From positions 1 through 40,694 of the forward strand of contig JAUZQE010000024.1 of assembly GCA_030733815.1 (NCBI GenBank): a stretch of DNA of 40,694 nt. Reading direction: 5' to 3'. The notes beneath the pieces were generated by a model. The model was not told the origin of the DNA. It did not search any database and saw nothing but the letters and a program-made list of their open reading frames with translations. The stretch's first letter is position 1. Every line of letters starts with the position of its first letter. Source of the stretch: Yanghanlia caeni (GTDB lineage Bacteria; Pseudomonadota; Gammaproteobacteria; Burkholderiales; Burkholderiaceae_B). This document shows positions 19,114 through 26,834 of this stretch, piece by piece. The position numbers and the translations under genes are program-made.

Positions 19114-20292
19114 GTGCTCAGTGAGCCCGATAAAGTGCACGCCGGCAACGTACCGGCGTCCGTCGAGACATTTTGCGCCTTGCCCGATCCCTATCTCCCC
19201 GAGGCGCAGCATGAAGCGTTGTTCATCGAAGCCATGCGCGACCTTACCGCCTGGCACATTGAACGCTCCCCCTGGTACGCGCAGTTCGCCCGCCTCAACC
19301 ACATAGCGCCACAACGTCTGCAGTCCATGGCCGACATCATGGCCATGCCCGCCGTTCACGCCAATTTCTTCAAGGCGCACGAAATCCGCTCCATACCCGA
19401 ATCGGCGGTCATTGCGCACCTCACCTCCTCGGGAACCACCGGGCAGAAGTCGCAGATGTTCTTCGACGCGTTCACACTGCACAATGCCCGTGCAATGGTT
19501 GAACGCTGCCTGCAGCACCGCGGTTATGCATCGGAACGCACCGCCAATTACCTGGTGAACGGCTACGAACCCTACGAAGGGCTCAAGATCGGCACCTCGA
19601 ATACGTTTCACTACCTGATGAGCCATGCGCCTGTGGGGCAGCAATTCTGGTCGCTGCGCCACGTCGGCGACGGCAGGCACGAGTTCGACCCGTTTGGCGC
19701 CGTGCAAACGCTTGAAGCCTGGGCACGCAGCGATACGCCTGTCCGTATTATTGGCTTCCCCGCGTTCTTGTACTTCATTCTCGAACGCATGCGGCACACG
19801 CGGCGCCCTTCCCTGGCATTGCCACCCAGCAGCTGGGTCATTTTCGGCGGGGGCTGGAAAAGCCATGCCGACAAGGCCATCGCACGCAGCGAAATGGTCG
19901 CGCGCATCGGCGAACAGCTCGGCATCGGGCCAGACCACATCATCGAAACGTTCGGTTCGGTCGAACACAGCGTGCCCTACGTCGGGTGCACCCACCAGCA
20001 CCTGCACCAGCCCACGTGGTCGCGCGTGCTGATCCGCGACGTGAAAACGCTTCAACCCGTGGCCGACGGTACGCCGGGATTTCTTTCCTTCGTTTCGCCC
20101 TACATCACGTCTGTTCCTGCACACAGCGTCATCCTGGGCGATCTCGCCGTGCGCCATCCGGCGGGCAGCTGCAATTGCCCGGCCCACGCCACCCCCTGGT
20201 TCGAAGTGCTTGGCCGGGCGGGGGTGTCTGCCAATCGCAGCTGCGCAGTCGCTGCAGCACAGCTGCTGCAGGGCAACGCATCGGCACTGTAA
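19114..20292 (+). CDS. LuxE-like acyl-protein synthetase
   Basis: A 392-residue member of the LuxE family, which activates a fatty acid as acyl-AMP and holds it on an enzyme cysteine for reduction by LuxC. The nucleotide loop TSSGTTGQKS lies at 104-113, and IETFGSVEHSVPYVGC fits the second adenylation motif. A C-terminal Cys377 in GRAGVSANRSCA aligns by position with the acyl-accepting Cys of LuxE; two more Cys (GSCNC) lie shortly before. The start is a GTG at 19114 with GGAG close upstream. It is first in a four-gene operon: the stop is 10 nt before the LuxC fusion gene. No luciferase gene is nearby, so the product aldehyde or thioester is used otherwise. The acyl chain may be fatty or aromatic. 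Confidence 0.82.
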   Translation: MLSEPDKVHAGNVPASVETFCALPDPYLPEAQHEALFIEAMRDLTAWHIERSPWYAQFARLNHIAPQRLQSMADIMAMPAVHANFFKAHEIRSIPESAVIAHLTSSGTTGQKSQMFFDAFTLHNARAMVERCLQHRGYASERTANYLVNGYEPYEGLKIGTSNTFHYLMSHAPVGQQFWSLRHVGDGRHEFDPFGAVQTLEAWARSDTPVRIIGFPAFLYFILERMRHTRRPSLALPPSSWVIFGGGWKSHADKAIARSEMVARIGEQLGIGPDHIIETFGSVEHSVPYVGCTHQHLHQPTWSRVLIRDVKTLQPVADGTPGFLSFVSPYITSVPAHSVILGDLAVRHPAGSCNCPAHATPWFEVLGRAGVSANRSCAVAAAQLLQGNASAL

Positions 20293-20302
20293 GGAGACTC
20301 GA

Positions 20303-22852
20303 ATGGCTGTGAATCCAGCTCAACACCCACAGCAGCAGCATTTCTGGTTCGGGCAATGGCTGGCCCCCAACCTGCTCGACGAAAAACTGGCCCGGCTCGA
20401 TGCCCACATTGCCGCCACGCTCGCTCAACCATTTCCCCTCGACGACCTGCTCGAGGCGGCGCAACACATTGCCGACGACCTGACGAATCGGGGCGCTACC
20501 TGGCAGCGCCTGCTCGCACTGGCGCAACAGAACACCGGCGCCGAAGAAGCGGTGCGACTGCTCGATGGAGCAGCGGCCGCCCTGCAGCGCGACACCCTGA
20601 TTGCCCGGTTACGGGGCGAACTGGGCGAGACGCGCCCGGCCGATCTCGAACGCCGCTACCCAGGGCGCCAGTTCGAAGCCTGGCTGCCCATGGGGTGCGT
20701 GGTGCACGTCATGCCGTCAAACGTGTTTCTTGTGGCGGCACTGGGCCTCATCGAAAGCCTTCTGGCCGGCAACCTCAACATCGTGAAGCTCAGCGCCCGC
20801 GATTCCGATTTCGCTGCGGTGTTTGCAGAGGCCCTGTGCGCGGCCGACCCCGGTGGCAGGTTGCATGAATATGTCGCCATTCTGCGCTTCGCTTCCAGCG
20901 AAACCCACACACTCGAAGCGCTCTTCGCCCATGCCGACGCCATCTCGGCCTGGGGAGGCGAGACCGCCATCGAGTCGATACGCCACATGGCGCCGCAGGG
21001 CGTGCGTGTCATCACTTGGGGCCACAAGCTTTCGTTCGGCTACATGGCAGCCGACATCCTGGCCGACGCCCAGGCACGCACACAGGCGCTGCGCGCATTT
21101 GCGTCCGATATCTGCCGGCTCGATCAGCAGGCCTGCTCGAGCCCCCAGACGCTGTTCATGGAATGTGACGCGAGCCGGCTCAACGCGTACGCGGCCGAAC
21201 TGGCCGAATCCCTGGCTCAGGTTGCACCCACCATACCGGGGCAGGCACCCGGCATGGCAGAGCAGGCGGAAATCACCAGCGTCTCGAACGTGGTGCGGGC
21301 CGAAACGGCGCTGGGCCTCACTCAAGTCATTGAAGACCCCGCCGGCGGCTGGCGCATCTATGTCGACACGCGCCCCGGGCTGCGGCCCTCGCCACTGTTT
21401 CGCAGCATCTGGCTCAAGCCCATTCAGCGCGACGAGCTGATACGTACACTCCGGCCGATGCGTACCTGGCTGCAAACATGCGGGCTCGCCTGCGGCGTGA
21501 CCTCGCTCGCACCGCTTACCCACGCCCTCTTTGCGGCGGGCGTCACGCGCATCACCCGGCCCGGCGAAATGACCGACAGTTATACCGGTGCACCGCACGA
21601 CGGCGTCTATGCCCTGCAGCAGTTCACCCGACGCGTGTCGCTCGACGCACCCGAGTCGGCCCGTTTCATCGGCAGCCTTGCGCAGCTCGAATCACGCCAT
21701 GCCGCCAGCCGCTCGGCAGCCCGCGCGCCCCAGGCACCCATCATGACCAAACTCGATTTTCAGGAGCTTGTTGCACCCACTCCCCCCGACCTGGTGTTTC
21801 GCAGCGGAGGCTCCAGCGGCACACCCGTGTTCTCCACCTTTTCATGGCCCGATTATCACGCGCAGATGTTCGCTGCCGTCCATGGCCTGCTGGCCGCCGG
21901 GCTCGAGCCCGAATCCGACCGCGTGATGAACCTCTTCCTTGTCGGCCACATGTACGGCAGCTTCATCAGTTTCTGGACAATGCTCGAGCGCCTGGGTGTC
22001 CGGGTGGTGCCCATGGCCATGAGCAACGATTTCGTCGAGATCGCCGACGCCATCGTTCAGTTGCGGGTGAATACGCTGGTCGGCTCAGCCTCTCACATCA
22101 TGGCTCTGTTCGACCACGAGGGCGACCGGCTGCGCGGCATTGTCGAAAAGGTGTTCTATGGCGGCGAAAACCTGTCTCGGGCCCGTCGCGAGCGCCTTCA
22201 GACCCACTTTGGCGTTTCCGTGGTGCGCTCGGCGGCCTACGGCTCCAACGATGCCGGCCCCATCGGTTACCAATGCACCCATTGCAGCGGCAGCGTGCAT
22301 CACGTCTTCGAGTCGGTGCAACACATGGAGATCGTCGCGCTCGAGGAAGACCGCCCCGTAAAACCTGGCGAGACAGGCCGCATTCTGCTCACCACCTCAC
22401 CCCTGCTGCGGGCCCAGCCGCGCATCGTCCGCTACGACATCGGCGATACCGGTCGCTGGCTCGAAGAACCCTGCCCGTGCGGGCGCACCGACAAACGCTT
22501 CGAGCTGCAAGGCCGCAGCAGCGACGTCTTCAAGGCGGGCGGCCCCAATTTCAACGCGCGCCGGTTTACCGATATCCTCGACACACAGCTCGGCTACGCG
22601 GGCCCCGTGCAGATTCACCTGCTGGAAGACGGCATCGACACCGTTATCGAACTCTGGATCGGCGAAGGGTTCGGCGTAACCGAAGACGAAGCCGTTTCCG
22701 TCATCCGGGCGCATTATCCGGAGCTCGACTTGTGGTGCACCACCGGGGCCGCATTCCAGTTTCGTGCCCGCACCAAGCCCGATCACGAATTCGTGCGCAT
22801 TCCCACCAGCGGCAAGCTGAAATCCATCTGCGATCACCGCAATCCTTCGTAA
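20303..22852 (+). CDS. LuxC-type acyl reductase fused to PaaK-like adenylate-forming enzyme
   Basis: An 849-residue two-enzyme fusion. Residues 1-470 are a LuxC-type NADPH-dependent acyl reductase of the aldehyde dehydrogenase fold, with the catalytic Cys278 in DQQACSSPQ and the segment LPMGCVVHVMPSNVF. Residues about 480-849 are a phenylacetate-CoA-ligase-like (PaaK) adenylating enzyme with nucleotide loop SGGSSGTP (501-508), AYGSND (645-650), RYDIGDTG (710-717) and a C-terminal Lys in SGKLKS (837-841). Four Cys (CTHC 658-661 and CPC 724-726) may hold a structural zinc. AAGGAG lies 6 nt before ATG 20303. In lux operons reductase and synthetase are separate chains, so fusion suggests direct hand-over of the activated acid for reduction to aldehyde. 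Both active sites look intact. Confidence 0.82.
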   Translation: MAVNPAQHPQQQHFWFGQWLAPNLLDEKLARLDAHIAATLAQPFPLDDLLEAAQHIADDLTNRGATWQRLLALAQQNTGAEEAVRLLDGAAAALQRDTLIARLRGELGETRPADLERRYPGRQFEAWLPMGCVVHVMPSNVFLVAALGLIESLLAGNLNIVKLSARDSDFAAVFAEALCAADPGGRLHEYVAILRFASSETHTLEALFAHADAISAWGGETAIESIRHMAPQGVRVITWGHKLSFGYMAADILADAQARTQALRAFASDICRLDQQACSSPQTLFMECDASRLNAYAAELAESLAQVAPTIPGQAPGMAEQAEITSVSNVVRAETALGLTQVIEDPAGGWRIYVDTRPGLRPSPLFRSIWLKPIQRDELIRTLRPMRTWLQTCGLACGVTSLAPLTHALFAAGVTRITRPGEMTDSYTGAPHDGVYALQQFTRRVSLDAPESARFIGSLAQLESRHAASRSAARAPQAPIMTKLDFQELVAPTPPDLVFRSGGSSGTPVFSTFSWPDYHAQMFAAVHGLLAAGLEPESDRVMNLFLVGHMYGSFISFWTMLERLGVRVVPMAMSNDFVEIADAIVQLRVNTLVGSASHIMALFDHEGDRLRGIVEKVFYGGENLSRARRERLQTHFGVSVVRSAAYGSNDAGPIGYQCTHCSGSVHHVFESVQHMEIVALEEDRPVKPGETGRILLTTSPLLRAQPRIVRYDIGDTGRWLEEPCPCGRTDKRFELQGRSSDVFKAGGPNFNARRFTDILDTQLGYAGPVQIHLLEDGIDTVIELWIGEGFGVTEDEAVSVIRAHYPELDLWCTTGAAFQFRARTKPDHEFVRIPTSGKLKSICDHRNPS

Positions 22853-22856
22853 AGCC

Positions 22857-24161
22857 ATGAGCAACCAAACCCTTGAACGCCAAACCGTCGAACGGCACAC
22901 GCAGCTCGCCACCCACCTGCGGTATGTCGCGGCCAACTCGCCGTACTACCAAGACCTCTGGAGGAACGCGTTCAGTCGCGTCGATACCCCGTTGACCGCC
23001 CTGCCCGTCACCGATCTCGACACCTATTGGGCGGCCAACACACCCACCGATAACCGGGTGCTCACCGCACCCCATATGGACGGCCCGGTATTCAAAAGCG
23101 GCGGCACCACCGGCAACCCGAAGTTCTCGTTCTACAGCAACGACGACTGGCGGCACATGTGCGAAACATTCGGCGCCGCCATGCGCCGCGGCGGCCTGCG
23201 GGCGGGCGAACGGGTTGCGAATCTCTTCTACGGCGGGCAGCTCTACGCCTCATTCCTGTTCATCGGGCGGGCCATCGAACAGGCCGGCTGTGGAGTGCAG
23301 TTCCCGCTTTCCGGTTCGGCACCCGCAGAAGAAGTCATCAAAACCATTCAACAGTTCCGCATCGAAACCCTGGCATGTCTGCCCACTACGATGCTTGCCC
23401 TGCTTCCCGAAATCGAGGCGGCGGAACCGGGCTCGATCCCGCTGCGGCGCGTTCTGTATGGCGGCGAGGCCATCTTCGACGATCAGATCGAGGCCCTGCA
23501 CCGCGTTCTGCCTCACTGCGCCGTGCAGTCGGTGGGCATTGCCGGCGTCGATTACGGTGAGCTGGGCTGGAGCGAACCCGGTACCGAACAGGGTGTGCAT
23601 CGCATGTTCGACGATTCCACGGTGCTCGAGCTTCTCGATGAGCGCGGCGAACCCATCGACGAACCCGGCGTCGCGGGCGAGCTGGTCATCACGAACTTCA
23701 AGCGCCGCCTGATGCCCGTGGTGCGCTACCCGGTGGGTGACCGCGGCATTTGGGTCGATACGCCCGGCACGCCCGCGCGCCGGTTCCGCGTGCTGGGTCG
23801 CAGCAACAACTGCGCACGTATCGGGCCAGTGTCGCTTTACGCCGAAGACGTGCACGCTGTGCTCAGAAAGGTGCCCTATCACGGCTTCATCAACTTTCAG
23901 ATGGTGGTCGAGCACAGCGAACATCGCGACCGATGCACATTACGCATTGCCGTCGCACGCCCACAGGCGGTGCCCGATACGGTCAAGTCGGCGATCGTTA
24001 CCGCGCTGCACGCCGAGCGGCCCCTGATCGCCGACGTGACAGCTCAGAACGTCATTCACCCTCTGGCCATCGAATGGGTCACCCCGCAGCAGCTCATCGT
24101 GAACGAGCGCACCGGCAAAACCCTGCACGTCATCGACCGGCGCCTGGAGCTCAATGCATGA
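22857..24161 (+). CDS. PaaK-like adenylate-forming enzyme (phenylacetate-CoA ligase family)
   Basis: A 434-residue stand-alone adenylating enzyme of the phenylacetate-CoA ligase family. It carries the nucleotide loop SGGTTGNPK at 81-89, LYGGEAIFDDQ, the GIAGVDYGELG segment in place of the usual adenine-binding motif, RYPVGDRG, and a C-terminal Lys in ERTGKTLHV. It differs from the PaaK half of the preceding fusion and lacks its cysteine cluster, so the operon holds two different acid-activating enzymes plus LuxE. The ATG is 4 nt after the previous stop and the stop overlaps the next start (ATGA), so translation is coupled on both sides. Substrate unknown; an aromatic or short carboxylic acid is typical for the family. 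Confidence 0.8.
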   Translation: MSNQTLERQTVERHTQLATHLRYVAANSPYYQDLWRNAFSRVDTPLTALPVTDLDTYWAANTPTDNRVLTAPHMDGPVFKSGGTTGNPKFSFYSNDDWRHMCETFGAAMRRGGLRAGERVANLFYGGQLYASFLFIGRAIEQAGCGVQFPLSGSAPAEEVIKTIQQFRIETLACLPTTMLALLPEIEAAEPGSIPLRRVLYGGEAIFDDQIEALHRVLPHCAVQSVGIAGVDYGELGWSEPGTEQGVHRMFDDSTVLELLDERGEPIDEPGVAGELVITNFKRRLMPVVRYPVGDRGIWVDTPGTPARRFRVLGRSNNCARIGPVSLYAEDVHAVLRKVPYHGFINFQMVVEHSEHRDRCTLRIAVARPQAVPDTVKSAIVTALHAERPLIADVTAQNVIHPLAIEWVTPQQLIVNERTGKTLHVIDRRLELNA

Positions 24162-25663
24162 CCGCCCGGCCGCACTCACCGCTCATGCCGCCCGTGGTGC
24201 TGCGCGTGCCCGCCTGCAACACTGCCATCGCCTGTGTGCAGCATGCCGTACGCTGGTTCGTCGAACAGGCCGCAATGGACGAGCGCAAGCGCTTTGCCAT
24301 CGACCTTGCCATCGAAGAGCTGATTCTCACGCTACTGCGCTATGCATTCGACGACGGGCGCGAAGAAGGCGATCTTGAGTTCACCATCGAACTGCACGCC
24401 ACCGTGCTGCGCATCGAGGCCGCCTGCCGTGCGTTACCGTTCGACCTCAGCATGGTGCCCGAGTTCGACGTGCAAACCGAAACCGGCGCCGACGATGCCG
24501 CGCTTTCGGTGTTGCTGCTCAAGCACATGGTCGATCGCTACCAGCTGCATAACGGTGGCAAAGAGGGTGTGCGCTTCAACCTCGAGTGGCTGAGGCCCCT
24601 GACGCACGTCAAACAACTGGAAGACGCCACCGTACCCCCAGCGGCGGTGCCGGGTCAGGCGCCGGCTCCCATTGCAGAGATCCGGCCGCTCAGGGAAGAC
24701 GAAGCCCTGGAGCTCGCACGGCTTGTGTATCGAAGTTACGGCTACAGCTACGTGAGCGATTACCTGTACTATCCCGATCGCATCGTGGCACGACTGCGTG
24801 AGGGCATGCTGCATTCCTGGGTGGCCGTATCTGAACGCGGCGAACTGGCCGGGCATGCAGCGCTCATGATGCCGCATCGCGACGCCGGTGCAGCAGAATG
24901 GAGTATTGGTGTCGTCGACCCGCGCTGGCGCGGCCAGGGGCTGCTCAGGCAGATCAGTCTCGAAATCATCCGGTACGCGGCCACCACACCGGCCAGCATA
25001 CTTTTCGTGCACTCCGTAACCAACCACCCGCACACGCAGAAAAGTGCTTCCGAACTGGGGTACGAACCCACAGCGCTGCTACTGGGCTACGCCCCCGCCA
25101 GCCTGCAGTTCCGGCACATTCACGACACGCTCGCCCAGCGCGAAACCACCTTCATCGCAGTCCGCCCGCTCAAGCCCCTGCCCCCGCAACCCGTGTATCT
25201 GCCGCGCCACCATGCCGCCAGCCTGCACCGTATTGCCGAAGGCGCCGGCCTCACACTGAACGAAAGCGCGGCGCCGGACCACAACACGTTCGAAGAGACA
25301 ACGACGTTTGAATCGGTAATTGAACCGGCCGTGAACGTGGCAATCGTGAATCTGAGACACACCGGCGCCGATCTTCGGGTGGCCCTTGCGCGCGAACGGC
25401 GGCGGCTGTGTCTTGAAAAGGTCGACATCATCTACCTGAATATCGATCTCGCCGACCCCGCCGCGCCCCATGCCGTCGCAATTGCCGAAGCACAAGGCTT
25501 TTTCCTGGCGGGCCTCGTGCCCATGCAGCCCTGGCCCCATACGCTTGCCCTGCAGTACCCCAACAACCTGGAGTTCGATTACGAGAGCATCCACGCCGTT
25601 GGCGAGCAGGCGCAATGGCTCAAAGCGCTGGTGCGGCAGGAACAGATGCGTGTGGGCGAGTAG
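24158..25663 (+). CDS. Degenerate RsbW-like ATPase fold fused to GNAT acetyltransferase
   Basis: A 501-residue protein. Residues about 12-147 match the anti-sigma/serine-kinase ATPase fold (RsbW type) by the pattern of IDLAIEELILTLLRYAF and LLLKHMVDRYQL, but the ATP-binding boxes are altered: the N-box Asn is Thr58, the Asp and Gly of the G1 box before PFD (94-96) are gone, and the G2 glycines are missing. Residues about 172-320 form a GNAT domain with the acetyl-CoA loop VDPRWRGQG (253-261) intact. Residues 330-501 may be a second, worn GNAT-like half. The start ATG 24158 overlaps the previous stop. It may acylate the product or a protein of the lux-like pathway, or regulate it; this is inference. 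Confidence 0.72.
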   Translation: MTARPHSPLMPPVVLRVPACNTAIACVQHAVRWFVEQAAMDERKRFAIDLAIEELILTLLRYAFDDGREEGDLEFTIELHATVLRIEAACRALPFDLSMVPEFDVQTETGADDAALSVLLLKHMVDRYQLHNGGKEGVRFNLEWLRPLTHVKQLEDATVPPAAVPGQAPAPIAEIRPLREDEALELARLVYRSYGYSYVSDYLYYPDRIVARLREGMLHSWVAVSERGELAGHAALMMPHRDAGAAEWSIGVVDPRWRGQGLLRQISLEIIRYAATTPASILFVHSVTNHPHTQKSASELGYEPTALLLGYAPASLQFRHIHDTLAQRETTFIAVRPLKPLPPQPVYLPRHHAASLHRIAEGAGLTLNESAAPDHNTFEETTTFESVIEPAVNVAIVNLRHTGADLRVALARERRRLCLEKVDIIYLNIDLADPAAPHAVAIAEAQGFFLAGLVPMQPWPHTLALQYPNNLEFDYESIHAVGEQAQWLKALVRQEQMRVGE

Positions 25664-25750
25664 CCCGGCGACGTGCCCACACACAACAAAGTCACCCACC
25701 GACTAAACTGCACGGTCACATCAAACATCAATACACGGAGGAAGTGATTA

Positions 25751-26737
25751 ATGTTCAAAGCCCTGATGCTACGCAAGGCCGACGATGGATCCACGCAGGC
25801 CAGCATCGAAACGCTGGATACCGCTCAGCTGCCCGAGGGTGACGTCGAAATCCAGGTGGCGTATTCGACACTCAACTACAAGGACGGACTGGCCATCACA
25901 GGCCGTGCGCCCGTCGTACGCCAATGGCCGATGGTGCCGGGCATCGACCTGGTCGGAACGGTTGTGGAAAGCCGCGACGCCCAGTACCCGAAGGGCACCG
26001 AAGTCATCGTCAACGGCCATGGCATGGGCGAACTGCACTGGGGAGGGCTGGCGCAGAGGGCGCGCGTACCCGCCGGGTGGATCACCCGCAAACCCGACTC
26101 CATGAGCGCCTGGGACGCCGCCAGCATCGGAACGGCAGGCTACACGGCCATGCTTTCGGTTCTGGCGCTGGAGCGACACGGCGTGCGGGCGGGCGACGGA
26201 CCGATCGTGGTAACCGGGGCCAATGGCGGGGTAGGCAGCTTTGCGGTTGCCCTGCTGGCGCGACGCGGCTACGAAGTTCATGCGTCTACGGGGCGTCTGG
26301 AAGAACGCGAACGACTGCTGGGGCTGGGTGCCACGGAAGTGTTTGACCGGCAAACGCTTGCCGAAGCCGGTAAACCCCTGCAAAAGGAAAAATGGGCCGG
26401 GGCCGTTGACTGCGTGGGCAGCCACACGCTGGCCAACATCTGCGCCCAGACGCGCTACGGTGGCGTGGTCACTGCATGCGGCCTTGCCCAGGGCATGGAC
26501 TTCCCCGCCACGGTCGCGCCCTTCATTCTGCGTGGTGTCACTCTGGCGGGTGTCGACAGCGTGTATGCGCCACAAGCCCTGCGCGAAGAAGCCTGGCGCT
26601 GCCTCGCCGAGGAAACCGACGGCAGCCTGCGGGAACAGATCGCCTGCACAGCATCGCTGAACGAAAGCATTGATCTGGCCCAGCGGCTCATGAAGGGCGA
26701 AATCAAGGGCCGCGTCGTCATCGATCTGGCAAAGTAA
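25751..26737 (+). CDS. acuI: Acrylyl-CoA reductase-like MDR oxidoreductase (AcuI/YhdH family)
   Basis: A 328-residue zinc-independent medium-chain dehydrogenase. The N-terminal segment STLNYKDGLAITG and PGIDLVGTV are typical of the YhdH/AcuI group, which reduces acrylyl-CoA to propionyl-CoA with NADPH. The nucleotide fold shows TGANGGVGSFAV, then STGR in place of an acidic residue, which favours NADPH. GGAGGAA lies about 7 nt before the ATG. It is 87 bp after the lux-like operon and in the same direction, so joint transcription is possible but not shown. It might detoxify an enoyl compound, but a housekeeping role is equally likely. Confidence 0.88.
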   Translation: MFKALMLRKADDGSTQASIETLDTAQLPEGDVEIQVAYSTLNYKDGLAITGRAPVVRQWPMVPGIDLVGTVVESRDAQYPKGTEVIVNGHGMGELHWGGLAQRARVPAGWITRKPDSMSAWDAASIGTAGYTAMLSVLALERHGVRAGDGPIVVTGANGGVGSFAVALLARRGYEVHASTGRLEERERLLGLGATEVFDRQTLAEAGKPLQKEKWAGAVDCVGSHTLANICAQTRYGGVVTACGLAQGMDFPATVAPFILRGVTLAGVDSVYAPQALREEAWRCLAEETDGSLREQIACTASLNESIDLAQRLMKGEIKGRVVIDLAK

Positions 26738-26766
26738 GGTGCGCCGCCTGCACACGGGCCGCATGC

Positions 26767-26803
26767 TATAGTGCGCTCCATACGCGATACGTATGATTAC
26801 GTA
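26767..26803 (+). promoter_or_regulatory. Extended -10 promoter and TACGTA-type operator before the serine hydrolase
   Basis: TGCTATAGT (TATAGT at 26767-26772) is a good extended -10. Just downstream, 26781-26803 contains TACGCGA, the perfect palindrome ATACGTAT (26787-26794) and TACGTA. The same elements recur before the PAS-LuxR gene at 38801-38826. A site downstream of the start of transcription suggests repression. Confidence 0.45.
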
Positions 26804-26834
26804 AGCAAAATCCCTTTACAGCCAGGGGAAGAAC

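Noticed and set aside
19114-25663. A bioluminescence operon
   Set aside because: No luxA, luxB, luxD or luxG is present; only the acid-activating and reducing part is seen.
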